Below are positions 9,578-22,300 of a stretch of DNA of 64,000 nt, one piece after another. The stretch comes from Strigamia acuminata (taxonomy: Eukaryota > Arthropoda > Chilopoda > Geophilomorpha > Linotaeniidae). A model generated the notes under the pieces. That model was given only the letters and a program-made list of their open reading frames with translations. It was not told where the DNA came from and made no database searches. The stretch is taken from contig OX442317.1 in the NCBI GenBank assembly GCA_949358305.1, forward strand, positions 6,328,186-6,392,185, in the 5' to 3' direction. Every line of letters starts with the position of its first letter. Within the stretch, counting starts at the first letter, position 1. Made by a program: the position numbers and the translations under genes.

Positions 9578-11746
9578 GATGAATTCATTATTAAAAAGTG
9601 CATTTCTTCAATTGTCAAATATATTTTCGAAGCTTAGGGGCAAGAATGCTTTAAAAATGTTCGCAAATCGTGGTAATAATCAAAAATAACATTAGCCGCC
9701 TTTAATATATGAAATGGTGTTTGTTGTAATTCAAAAGATAGGTAGATTTCCCTAGTGGAAATCTTTTCTAAGCACATTCGCCACTAAACTATAACTGTAG
9801 GCAGTTTTCGTTCTGATGGAATTCCTCATGAGCATGCACAAATTTCTCTCTCTCTCTCTCGCGTTGCTGTAAAAATCAAATAGTTGGTAGCAAGACCTTG
9901 GGATTAAAGCTGATGGCATAGTGGCTCTTTAGGGGGCCTTGGGGATGATGACCCATAGGGTACTTGTGTATATGGGAGCATGGAATTGCATCAAGATCAC
10001 TTGTGTCTGATAACACGAGCCTCTGTTAATGGTATAGGCGGAATGGCAAAACACAATGGAGCACGGGTGCTTTCTAAATGAGCTTGGCAATGGATAGAGC
10101 ATTTCCGTTTGTCTTTGTCTCGTTTCGCTTCAAATTATTCTAGCAAAGAGTTTTGCCGTTGTATAAATGAAAGAGAAATGAAAGCGAAAGTGTTTCTCGC
10201 TCTTTTGTAAACCACTTTATTCAATGCTTGTTTTTCATGCCTTTCTCAATATTTACTTTCCACTAACACGTTTAAAAGCCGACATCCGCTCGCTTTAATC
10301 TTCCGCTTGTGTGTCCTATTCAACAAGAGGCGCGCTGGACGAGATTTAACACGAGAATCTTGTCTAAGCTTAATAGATTCGTTTTAAAGTTGGCCCACGA
10401 GTTTGCGCGCAATTTTTGGACACAAAAGTACACGATTTACCCCGTGTTGAGTTAATTCTTTTGCAGTGCATTTTGGAATAATTTTTGTATTGGTTTGCAA
10501 ATGATGATACATTTTGTAAAAAAGGATAAATCGTGATTGAAAACCGGACTTCCTCTCGCGAGTCATCCGATCTCTCAACAAAACTCCCCTTGAAAGTCGG
10601 CTTCTCAGTTTTACACCGCGCTCATCTAAAACACTCTGGTTTTCACAGTTTATGACTTAAAACTGAGCATAATTATGAGGGAAAAGTAAACATGTTATTC
10701 TTATTATTGTGTTAAAATAATGTGTTAAAATAAACAGAGTGGCGCAATTTGACCCAAACTGGTTAAATAATAAGCCGAATAATATTAAGGGTAAATGATT
10801 TAATCGACACGTGTTGCGAAACAAACAGATGGCGAAGCAATTTAAACATTTTGCTAACGACCATTATCAAATGTGAAAGCAAGCGAAGGGAATTTTCACA
10901 TTTTACTAAATTATCTCTTTTTTTTTTTTTTTCTTAAATTTTTTTTTTTCTTTTTATTCATTTGGGAAAGAATTTCTATAAAATTAGTTTACGAAATGTA
11001 GGAAGGAAATTTTCATTGGCAATAGACATTGCCACTTTTAATCCAACTTGGAATGGAAATAAATTCGCTGGTAGAGTTGGCTTTATTCTTCTAATCACAC
11101 GGCAAACTGCAGCCTGCGGAGTTGTTAGAATAATGACGTTGAAGCGTCAAAGTGGTGCTCTGCATTCAGCAGACGTATTTTTACATCTGTTCTCCACACG
11201 ATAACTTCCTCTGATAAACTTGGCGAATTCTTTGTCGTAATTGCTCAAACGATTTGTTCCGTTTGCTAACTGCTGTCTGCCCAACAGCAACGATCGTTAT
11301 CTCGTGCATTTTCACTTAAGACACGTTTTCTTTTTTTCCTTTTTACGAACTTACGATCGGTTCAATGAAAAACTTCTCGATTAATGCCCGAAACCAGAAA
11401 AGAAAGAAAAAAAAAGATCGACATAAATTTTACATCTTTTTTTTTTCTTTTTCTTTCGTCTTCTTCTTCCATTTGGGGAATTGTCTGCCGAAATACGCGC
11501 TTTTCGGGGAGGGGAAATTCAGTTTGGTTGCATGATTTAAGTCGATTCTTTTCACTCGAGGGCACGATGCTTTTTGCGTCATATTTTGCAGGACTTTATG
11601 CAAGGAGTTGGCTCACTTATTCCCCTTAATTTTTATCTTTGGCAAAAATGCGGCGATTTGCACACGCTCTCTTGAACGAGCCATTCAAACCTCAGCTGCC
11701 CACAATTAAGTGCAATAGTAATAATAATATTTCAGTTAAGAACAAT
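9578..11746. other. No gene recognised; simple repeats and a family 1 fragment
   Basis: Contains a (TC)n run at 9846-9861, a reverse-orientation fragment of interspersed family 1 at about 10455-10530 (TTGGTTTGCAAATGATGATACATTTTG), and homopolymer runs near 10915-10950 and 11330-11460. Short ORFs have no recognisable motifs. Confidence 0.4.
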
Positions 11747-12115
11747 TACCGTAAATGCTCTCATTGAGCGCGGGATGGTAATTGAACGCGATATCATTTG
11801 CAACGCAAGTCGAAATTGACCAAAACGACTGAATTCAATATCTACCCACATGGTTTGAAAATATATAATGCATTAGGTTTCGCAAGAATGCGTTTTATAA
11901 TACATTTTTGCGTGCTGTTGGTTTGTAAATGATAACACATCTTGTAAGTTCTCAATATTATTATTTGTCGAATATGAACGCATTTTCAAATGAATTTTTT
12001 CAATTGCATTATTTAATGTACAAATAATATACTTAATTCTGCGATATATGCCATACATCGTATTTTTAAACACTAAAATAAGTATTTAAATTGATCGAAC
12101 CGATTGAATGCAATA
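11747..12115 (-). mobile_element. Interspersed family 1, copy b, with a TACCGTAAATGC terminus
   Basis: Begins TA|CCGTAAATGCTCTCATTGAG at 11747 and continues as the reverse complement of family 1. The block 11805-11860 (AATTGACCAAAACGACTGAATTCA) is the complement of 325-350. This joins family 1 to the CCGTAAATGCTCTC TIR family at 20149-20715 and 30483-30809. The distal end was not resolved. Confidence 0.55.
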
Positions 12116-13152
12116 TGGAATTTCACTTATTGCAATTACTTGTTTCAACGATTTTACGAAAACTTTAAGCAACATATTTGAACAACATATTTTGTTGTAT
12201 TTATGTATTGTTCTAACACCAGAGTGTGCAAATGTATGATTTATTTTTAGACCATGTGACAGGATGTACTTCCTGCTAATTAAAAATTCAGTGTGTTATT
12301 CTTGTGTTATTCGAACTAAGAAGAAGTGTTTTATTTCAAGCCAGATTTGTGATGATTTTGAGACTTTTTGTATAACACTAATGGTGCGAATTTATTTGAA
12401 AGAGAGAGAGAGAGAGAGAGAAAGAAGTTGTTTCTCTTATGTCGATAAACAGTATGGGTTGGCCAGATTTGTGACCGAAGCAGCCAATTTGTCCACGTTT
12501 ACTGGCGGATAATGCAATCATCATCTTTAATATCTGACCACCTGCCCAGAAATGGTGCCAAATTTCATTGGCCGGTCAATAACAAGTACGAAGCACGCAT
12601 TTTTCTATTCCATTACAAGACGTGTAATGAAGGCGGTGCGGGCGGCATCGGTTCATCAGTTCAGTAGCGATGTGATGATCCTTCGCCTCTTTTGTGTCCA
12701 CTTGCTGCGAGCTCGGATCCCAGCAAAGACGTCAATGGAGCGTAGAAACGCTATGGCCCATGAGAAAAGGCAAAGATTTCTCTGCACTAAACAGCCGAAC
12801 GGAAGCCACTACTCCATTCTCGAGTTGATAAATGCGACGTTTTACATCCTGCTAGAGGCTCACTAAGCTCAGCTGGTTTCGCTGTAATATAAATACTGTA
12901 ATCATCTCAATGATCCATCACAAAGTCACAAAAAAGAACTGAAAAAATTTATCTCCTTTTACTGCATGATGGAGCTTTTGGATTTGTAAATAATACCGCC
13001 ATAATTCTCGCTAAAGGAAATAAATTTGCAACTAGATGTATGAAAAACAAATAAACAAACAAACACAAAACAAACGGAAATAAAGCAGAAAATGTGCAAG
13101 TTAATGTAACATTCTGCCATCTGTGGGCTGAATCTGATTTGATACACATCAA
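12116..13152. other. No gene recognised
   Basis: Contains an (AG)n run at 12402-12422 and a 104-codon plus-strand open frame at 12552-12866 in somewhat GC-richer sequence. I see no domain, signal peptide or splice sites supporting it as a gene. Confidence 0.35.
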
Positions 13153-13350
13153 AACCAAGGATAACATGGACATGTTCATTGCGTTTGGCCACCGATGGCG
13201 CCACTGTATTCTGGGTTGACAACAGGTAACAAACATGCTTAGTTGGCATGCAATGCAATGCATGGCACGTGATTGCTGTCATCCAATCAGTACACAGAAC
13301 AACAAATCAATAAAAAATAACACAAATACGTGTCCATATTATCCCTGGTT
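13153..13350. mobile_element. MITE family D (TIR AACCAAGGATAACATGGACA), copy a
   Basis: 198-bp element with inverted ends: AACCAAGGATAACATGGACA at the left, and TGTCCATATTATCCCTGGTT at the right. A second copy at 22924-23399 shares internal blocks (GCCACCGATGGCGCC, AACAGGTAACAAACATGCTTAGTTGGCA, in inverted orientation) and is interrupted by another transposon. Confidence 0.75.
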
Positions 13351-13380
13351 CATGTTTGCGGAGATAAATTTACGCTAGGT

Positions 13381-13547
13381 CAGGGTTCGGCAACCTTTTC
13401 AGACGGAAGAGCCAACCTTTTGAGACGGAAGCGCCAAAAGTTACAATTTACAAAATTTCCCAGTTTTTAAAGAGCCACTAACATTTTTGTTTCAATATTA
13501 TGGTATTTGATCTTGACATCGAAAGAGCCGCAGGTTGCCGACCCCTG
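13381..13547. mobile_element. Non-autonomous hAT element, 167 bp, with 8-bp target duplication
   Basis: Ends are CAGGGTTCGGCAACC and GGTTGCCGACCCCTG, the classic CAGGGGTCGGCAACC terminus of hAT-type elements. The exact 8-bp direct repeat CGCTAGGT flanks it (13373-13380 and 13548-13555), as expected for hAT insertion. The body is AT-rich and non-coding. Two internal AGACGGAAG repeats lie near the left end. Confidence 0.9.
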
Positions 13548-13552
13548 CGCTA

Positions 13553-13735
13553 GGTGCATTCAAAAACTATTTTAGGTGTATGGTTTATGTTTTTGTATTT
13601 TTTAACATCAGAAAACAAGTATGGTATTACCTGTGCTGCACCTTTATTAACCACCTACCCAGAGTGGGAGTGTGGAGGAAGACGTAGTTCTACATCAAAA
13701 TAAAAACACTTAAAACACGACTTTTTGAATGCAGC
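13553..13735. mobile_element. MITE family 2, copy b
   Basis: Starts GGTGCATTCAAAAAC and ends TTTTTGAATGCAGC, with TA at 13551-13552 and 13736-13737. Its left TA lies inside the target duplication of the adjoining hAT element, so the hAT inserted at the MITE's edge or the reverse. The middle differs from copy a. Confidence 0.7.
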
Positions 13736-13737
13736 TA

Positions 13738-16078
13738 GTGCGGCTTTCCTGTTACACACTCAAATCTGCAGGGACTCAAAAGTTAAAAAGTACGGAGTAT
13801 CATTTTAATTGTTGGACATTACTAGTAGTAAGTGGGTAGTGTCAAAAGTTGGGTTCAACCTGGCTAAGGAAGATAAAAAGGATTTTTATTTATTTTCATT
13901 TTTTGAGATTGTTTTTATCAAGCAGCATTTGTCACGAGTTAGTCCCAAAAGCTGGCTCTAATGCCAACAAAGGTGAATAGTGACAGAATGACAGTAAGTA
14001 AAATAAATTTTGATGATGTATATATGTATTGATTTAAAAATAAAAAACAATTGTATAAATCTTCAATCCTATTTGCTTTATATGTGAGGTGATTAGTAGA
14101 GTTAATAATTGTTACGTTTACACATAAATTTTATTTCTCAAAAGCTTCAATTTTTTATCTTTTAAATATCTCTACAGACATAGAACAATTTAAATAAAAA
14201 ATTCAAACTTAAGTTATTTTTTTTCCCATATAGTTTGCAGTTATTTCTTCAAAATTAAAAAAAAATTTGTTTTTTTTTATCTTTCTTTCTTTCGGACGGG
14301 TCTGACAATTTTTCTATAACATCCCAAAAATATACTACATTCCATTATAAACATTTTAAACAGTTGCCAAAGAAAGTTGGAATGAAAAGAGAAATAAGAG
14401 AAATAATAGTTGAGCATGCTAGAATTTTGATTTACTAATTAAACTGATTAATTTCTATTAGAATTGTAGTTTATAATGAAAAATTTATGTAGAAAAAGTG
14501 TTTAAAAAACAAGTGGTAATAATTTAGCTGCCATACCCTCATTAATACCGTATTTTCCTTCCATGACAACTGTAAAATATTTTAATCTTTTTCTTAAGTT
14601 TTTTTTTTTTTAATAAAAAGATTTCTTTTATCTTGAGTGATTTAACACAAAATCAAACAAAATCACAACAAAATTACAAATATTTTCTCAGACTCAGACT
14701 GACATGACATTTACAACATTTTTTTTATGTTTTATTTTTGTTTTTGTTAAAAATTAGAATGAAAACAAAGAAATAACTGAGAAAATGGATTTAAAAAGTC
14801 AATTGAAAGTAATTACAAATTCTGAAAATAAAGTAAGAATTATTTCCGTTGCCTCGATAAATCCATTTTCATTTGAAAAAATTTTTTTTTCTGATTATTA
14901 TTCATATATAATAAATAAATAAACAAAATATTTATTAGATTTTTTTTTTTTTAGTTTTTTTAGTTTTTTATATTATTTTTTGTTAAAAAAAAATCCCAAC
15001 ATTGTATACCTGAGGTAACCAGAAGTTACTACTTTTACATTAGGAGGGATAAGGATTTTACTGAATATATTTCTCAAAACGTTGCACAACTTGCTATATT
15101 TAATAGGATTACAATAAAATAAATTGGACAGATACTTATTACTTCTACAAGTTTTCTCCAAGCTAAAATTCAGAATCAAATTTTCCAATTAAAGAAACAC
15201 GAATACAAAAACAGGGAAATAAACACCGAGGAATCAAACAAATGTATACAAAGAAATAAACGAAATTTAATTCTGAATTCAAGAAGGAAAAATTGATTTC
15301 TCACAAATTGAAGATAAATTGAACACGTTAATACATAGATTGAAATACATGGAACTTTTTTTTTTCTTTGGGTCATGATACATAAGGGAAAAAATGTATA
15401 TTCGCAATTATACTCTATAGCTGTATTCTTATTAAATTTTTTTTTTCTTATTTTATTTTTCACCATTAAGACGGAAGTGGATTCACGTTAGGTATCTTCT
15501 TGAGCAACGAAACAAAGTAATATCGTTGAACTTGCAATAGTTCTTTAGTCTCTATGAGAAATATATACGGGAAGAGAACGTACACAAACCTCAAATTTAA
15601 GAAATTAATACATTTTTTTTACCGTTGCAATACAATGGCAACTCGGAATTGACTTAAAACATTAAAAAATTTATTTTTCTTCTTTTTCCAGTATTGCGAT
15701 GGTAAAATGAAGAATACGAAAAAGGGAAAAAAGTAGTTTTGAACAATGTGTTGGCCATTTTGTTTTGTGTACATTTTCAACCCATATGCCACTTGAGTGT
15801 TGAAGAAGCAAACAGCATAACAGTCGTGATGTTTGTATTTCATGTCGAGCACACTGATAAGTTGCTGCCGAAGCCAAAGCTGCTTAACGAAGGGCCCACA
15901 GAAGCACCTTTGTGACTCGACACCAATTTATAACACACAAACAAGCAGTTTTGGCAGAAATCTAAATTCACTACATGGACAGTATTTTTCTTGCTTATTT
16001 GAAAACTGCAAACGTCCGTTTGTGTTCACATGCACATTTCTTTCTTTTTCTTTTACTTTTTCCTCTTCCTCCTTCATA
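13738..16078. other. AT-rich sequence beyond the 3' end of the DIP-like gene; no gene recognised
   Basis: Dominated by poly(A)/poly(T) tracts. Minus-strand ORFs at 15176-15877 are low in complexity and lack recognisable domains. Nothing here could be joined to the DIP-like gene. Confidence 0.4.
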
Positions 16079-16084
16079 TTTATT
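16079..16084 (-). promoter_or_regulatory. Candidate polyadenylation signal of the DIP-like gene
   Basis: AATAAA on the minus strand (TTTATT on the plus strand) about 195 nt after the stop codon at 16280-16282. It fits a short 3' UTR, but other signals may be used. Confidence 0.35.
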
Positions 16085-16279
16085 AGTATTATTAGATTTT
16101 TTTTTCTTCTTCTTTTTGTTGATTTTTTTTTTTTTTTTTTTCCGGAGATTAATTTTGTCTTTCTCGTTGTCAAATTCACTTTGTCGTTATTTGAAATATA
16201 AGTTAGCGAAAAAATTATTTTGCGGGAACTGTAGACCACTGACACTGTTTAGAGTTGTTTAATTGGCTGCACAGCATCG

Positions 16280-16386
16280 TCAAGAAATGTGAATTGTACA
16301 GAAGATGAAGTGAGGCAGAAGAACTGCCAGCAAATGTACGACGAGTAGAGTGGACCAGGATTGAAGACGAGGCTGCTCGTCGTGGG
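16280..16386 (-). CDS. DIP-like gene: terminal exon with hydrophobic anchor tail
   Basis: Acceptor TTCCTCTAG|CC. Encodes HDEQPRLQSWSTLLVVHLLA, then VLLPHFIFCTIHIS and TGA. The tail is hydrophobic to the last residues with no cytoplasmic basic stop-transfer, which fits a GPI-attachment signal; a short transmembrane anchor is the alternative. The only frame that stays hydrophobic is the one matching the phase-1 junction. Confidence 0.75.
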
Positions 16387-19300
16387 CTAGAGGAATAAAA
16401 AGCACAAATGTTATTCGAAAATCACGCTTTTAGTTTGGAAAAACAAACAAACTTCCCACGTTAGTGTGTTCTACTAATTCCCGAATGTGTAAAAATGTAC
16501 TAATCATATTAAACGAAGTTTTTGCAATTATTGCACATTATTGCGAGAATGAAATGATGGAATTGAGCGCACCTTTACTCATTACAGTTGGCTGCATTGC
16601 GTCGTCAGCATTATTTGTTAAATTCGAGGCCACTACAAGAATGAAAATTTTTCCGCTTAAACGCGCTGTGGGGGAAAGTAATTAGAAGTGAGTAAAAGGT
16701 ATAAAATATCTTCACACTCGAAAAAATGAGATCGACCGAGCCAGCATGTCAACAACTCATTCGAAATTGAATGTGCAAACAATTTTTTATTCCGGCCCTC
16801 GTGTAAGCTAATTATATTTAACCAAGTGAAACATGGTCATGATTTGAGCTGTTGGCTCGAGCTAGGAAGCGACTTTTTTACTCTTGAATAATTCAACATC
16901 TTTTTTTCATCTTCTACAAATATTCAGCATGAAAAATTGTGATAAATGATCGACTGGAGGCTGAAGATTTAATTCTCTCCTAACGTGTGTAAAAATGCGA
17001 TCTTTACGTTTAGATTTGGGGTTAGCTGTCACTTCCTGCATATTTCTATTTTAAAACTTCGCACTCGCGTGACTATTATTAATGATTCAAACGAGATGGG
17101 GATGGTAGCATTACACCAATTTATGATCTTATGGTTTTGACCGACAACGCGTCTGGCGCAACGTAAATCACAATGCACGCGCCATTTTTCGCCGCCGAGT
17201 TTCGCACAAAGCTCCGGCAGAGCGCTGGCATGCTAATTACAAGCAGATAACTTGTCAATGCGCGCGACAAGTCGAATATTGATAATATTTATGATTTTAC
17301 TTTGTCTGCTGCTGAAACCCAAACTCCGTTTTAATTAAGGATGACAGCTCGCGCACTTGTTTAATGAGAATAAACGCGACAGTTACTCGTATATCATTGT
17401 CTAGTGTGACTTAAACGACCCTGTATCGAATGAATTACATAATCCGTGAAAGCTTCTCTCTCTCTCCCACACTTTCCACATTAATTTAAAGACTCATTTT
17501 TCCCTCCCTTTTTTCAACACATAAAAATTACTTGTCCGGGTATCATACTCAACCATGATAAACACATGTTCAAGTTGTACAAAGTAGACACAAATTTGGA
17601 TTAATGGAAAGAAAAGTTAGGGTTTCGTTAAAAGCACCGCACCGCAATATAAAAGTGGGCTTCACTGTACTGCGTGGAGCATTGAGCGCAACTTTAAACG
17701 AGAATCGTAATTGAAGGGCTTAATCAAGCGATTAAAATTGGATAAATAAATTATGCCCAACTATAAATCACACGTTTAAAATTCCAGATTATCACGGCAA
17801 TGAATTAGCTGTCTGCTCTCGACTTCAAACAAAGCTTTTCGACCTTTGCTGGGTCATCATCAGTATGTAAAGAATGGTTGACACTCAGTAAATAATTCAA
17901 GATTAAACACAATTAATAACAAGTGCAAGAATAGAAATTTAGATTATTTCACGTCAAAACTGACACATTGTTAAATCCGAGCTAAATTTAAAAAAAGTAA
18001 GTGTGCGCGCATGCTGTTAATTGATAAACAAAAGTGTTGCAAATCCAACAAGCAAGATAGAGAACGAAAAATGATTTATCTCGATATATGAAATTCAAAA
18101 ATCCAGTCTTACCTGACTGTGACCAATCGTTTGGAGGTTTGATTGCCAAATTCTCATCTTGTTTGTTGGATTTCCCTTTATTCAGCTTGTATCTTATCTC
18201 TGAAAAAATTTAAGTGATGCAAAAAGAGACAAACTTTGAATAAGGGGAAAAAACAATCAATTTTTAAAAAAAAATTAAAAAATTAATTAATTAAATGCAA
18301 ATTTTTAAATTTCCATCTAAAATCTCTTCCACCGTAGATAGATAATAATAAAACTAAGTTTAGTGCACGGAGTTTTCACCCATGAGCGAATAGACAATCG
18401 CCAAACATTTGTTTACATTACATACAAACCACTGAATATAGGTTTCACAGGAATCGGTCGACAATTAGTTAGACCACAAAACTCGAGCTACTGGCCTGGA
18501 TATATATGGGCGGCCGATGTTCGGCACTGGGGAGCTTCAGTCCGTGATATATATTCGCAACATTCCACTCAATCATTAAATAACGCAAACTCGGGCAAGT
18601 GCAAATGCTTTCACTATTGCATTCCACATCCGTCTTTAAGTTGAGCAACACTTTTCACACACAACTTGTCGCCAAACAATGCTAACCATCTTTACCTTGT
18701 TCATGTTCGTGAACTATTAGTGAGCTTGGGTTCTTGTAGTTGGTGAAATTTTCATTCTTGTTTCGCGTGTGGTCTGAAATTAGAAACAAATAAAACAAGT
18801 GTGATTTCTCCATATTTCTCGTCGTTAAAACTGCGCACAATTTTGACGCTAATTTTGCGCACTCATAAATTATGTTGATGTTAGAAGACCATCTAATCAC
18901 CAGATATTATCACGGCGATAAAACTGGTACGCCTGCTTAATAAAATAAATTTATTAAGCATTTTGCTTGATCTTTAACATCAGAAATGATTATCATTTTC
19001 CCTTTGCACGTGAATTAAAGTTGGAAAGTCCAACGGCTCAAATTCCAATTCCTATTCCAAATGAAAGAAAAGAAGGGAAAGAATGGGGAAAAAAAATCAA
19101 CAAATGCGAAATAGCTGTTGTCAATCAATGCTGGCCGCAGACGACAACACCTTAAAAGGTTTTTGTCCAGCAAATTCCATGTCAGATTTCAGCTAGTGTC
19201 CTCGCAGCTGTGGGAACTCGGCAGAGAAGAAGAAAAAACGAAATATATATATTTTAAGACATATTTTCGAATTACATCTGCAGCTGTCTTTAAAGATATT

Positions 19301-22300
19301 CCTGCTCGACTGACTTTACAAATGATTTGCAACTTTAAAAAAGAAGAAATTAATTCTGATTATATTTCACAACTGCAGCTTTGAGATAAGTGATAAGCAA
19401 GACCTTAGAGACCCATACGCACGTTCTGTCACAGATGTTGACTGCAATAGTTCCAATCTACTCAAGCCATTCGTTGTTATTGCATATATCAAAGAATGAG
19501 TAACAATTCTGAATCGTGAATTCTCGCAACGGAAAATGACAGCAAATGAAAAATACAATAAAAATTGCCATCAATGTGGAGACATTTGCACGTTGTTATA
19601 TCGAGTTTTAATTCAATTACCTTTTTTTTGGGTAATAAAACATTAAATGTAAGTTACTCGGTTTTTTCAAATTGCTTGGCAATTCCTGCCATAGTTGAGA
19701 ACCATAAATAACGCGCGATTTTGGCGAGAAAAATAAAAAAATATCGCCCATTTCCTTTGCTCTCTTTAAAAAGTACATTCAAATTGGATTCATTTCCAAG
19801 TTGGCAGCCATGGAAAATTATCAGTCATAGAACAGGTCATTAAAAAACAATATTGCGGTGGGACGATGAGCTTAATCTTTGCCAACATACACTCCACCAT
19901 TTGCCTTATCATTTGGACGTGTGAATCCCCACAGGAAACACTACTTGCAAAACGGAGCCTGGGGAGCTCTTGATTAGAGCTGGGCTCAAACTTTTCATAC
20001 TGAAATAGACTTCTTCCTCTTATCAACTATCATATACTCCAGCCTCAATGACAAATGAAGGATAATACTCAAAAACGAGTAGAATTAAGTGTTAAGACGA
20101 AACCGCTTTAAACAAAACAACAAAATAACATATTTCTTATATTTCATACCCGTAAAATGCTCTCGTTGAGCGCGAGATGCTGATTGAACGCGGCAGGAAA
20201 GTGCAAAAATGCATTTGAAAGTGCAAAAATGCATTTTAAAGTGCCAAATATGAATTTTTTAATGTTAAAGATAAATTTTCACGTGCCAAAAGTGCATTTT
20301 AAGTGCCAAATTTACATTTTTATGTGCCAAATATGCATTTTTATGTGCCAAATATGCATTTTTGTCTGCCAAATGTGCATTTTTATGTGCCAAAAATGCA
20401 TTTTATGTGCCAAATATGCATTTTTATGTGCCAAATGTGCATTTTTATGTGCCAAATATGCATTTTTATGTGCCAAAAATGCATTTTTAGTGCCAAATAT
20501 GCATTTTTACGTGCCAAATATGCATTTTTATGTGCCAAATATGCATTTTTGTCTGCCAAATGTGCCTTTTTATCTGCCAAAAATCCGTTTTAAGTTGCAA
20601 AATACAATTTTTATGTGCAAAATCAACTTTTTGAGATTTAAATTCTATATGATTTACCGCCTAATCATCTATGTGCTGTCAATAGAGCGCGGGTGTTCTA
20701 CGAAAGCATTTACGGTAATATTTCTTATAATGTTGATGCATTCAAGCTCAACGATAAGGCTTAGAAAATAAGAAGCTGTTAGGATAGCCGAGAAAGTGCT
20801 AAGTTAGAGCAATGTCTTTGCGATTCCACTCGGTTGGATGCGAAACTCATTTTCCGCTGAGTTGAAGGTGACGACCTTCACACTTGTCACTACGCACATT
20901 GCCTATCGACTTTTCCTCTTCCTTATACTTCCCCCCTTGCTAAAACCCAACACTTAATGCCTTCTTCCACATATACCCACAGCCAGCGCCTTATTATTGC
21001 CTCAAACTTCCAATCTGGCTGGGATTGCAAAAACTTATATGCCACAACCCATCCTACTGGATCTTGAAGTGAGTAATGATACTTCCAAAAACATTTCTTC
21101 TTTTTCTTTTCAAAAGGCCCACGGTGGCTTCTGTCAAACATTATTACGTAATTGTTTTAGAAAATTTACTTTTTCTTGTCACGTAATTTCAAATTTCTAT
21201 TATGAATTTTGTCATTTCATGCTTACCTTTTGTATTTTTTTTGCCTGGCCTTTTGCACCGCTTCAACTCGGTTCATTCCACAATAATTGTTTTTATTTTT
21301 GATTTACGTGCCCCCATTAATCAATAAAAACCCGCACACTCGTATGAAAAATAAATAAGCGGGGTCCAGAAGTCGCTCGTTCGGTTGAAACCGATGCAAT
21401 CAGATAAGTGAATTTAAATATTTACTCGAATACTTGAAAAAAAAAGAAAAAAGAAAAAAAAAAGTGTTGCAATGTTAATGATGGAAAACCTCGAGCTTAA
21501 TTGAAGCCAATTGGGTGACGTAAGTACAAACACATGCAACGCGTGTGCAATTTTTCACTTTTAAGGCGCGTACAGAAGAATAAACATAAAAGCTTTTTGA
21601 TTTCAAAAGAAACTGCTTTAAATTTTGATTAAAATTGTTTATTTATATCTAGGCCTACAAATGTATACTACGGTTATAGACTTAAAAGCAATCTTGTATT
21701 CCGCTTGACAGTTTAAGTGCTCACACAACACCTCAATATTTATATCCGACAATTAAATAAAATGTCAGAAATGCATTTCATAAAAAAAAAAAGAAAAAGA
21801 GAGAAGAAAAAATCTGGCATAAGTGAATACGGTAACCGTACCGCACACTCCTTTAGAAAAAAAATATTAGATTTCCCTTTTACCACCTGAGTTCAAAGCA
21901 ATAACAGCAAGGAAGATGCAAATAACTTGCACAATCATGTAACATAAAAAGAACTGTCAATTTCCAGCCCTCTTCAGCACTCATCCATTTTTTGCGACGA
22001 CTCTTTTCTTTAAGCTGTCAGAGAAGAAGCAGAGCTCGCATTTCCTCTCTTCAATCAACACTTTTCAACTGTCAACTTTAGGTGAACTTAGTTGGCAGTG
22101 AAAATTGACAAGCATATCATAATACGGCAGGATTCGTACACACCGATTCTGACATTACGTGGCACATGGTCTTATTACTTCAAGTCTTCTGCTATACGAA
22201 CTTCCGCTGATAAAGGCAAAAATGGATTTTTTTTCATACACTATCTCGGATATTCTAGTCACGTTCTAGGCAAAGAATCGTTCTTCTGCTAGTTCACGTC

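Noticed and set aside
16464-16685. Plus-strand 73-codon ORF beside the terminal DIP exon
   Set aside because: Lies in the last intron on the opposite strand with no supporting motif.
20184-20771. 195-codon Cys/Phe-rich ORF
   Set aside because: Translation of the 20-21-bp minisatellite inside a TIR element; the alternate frame and the minus strand are equally open.
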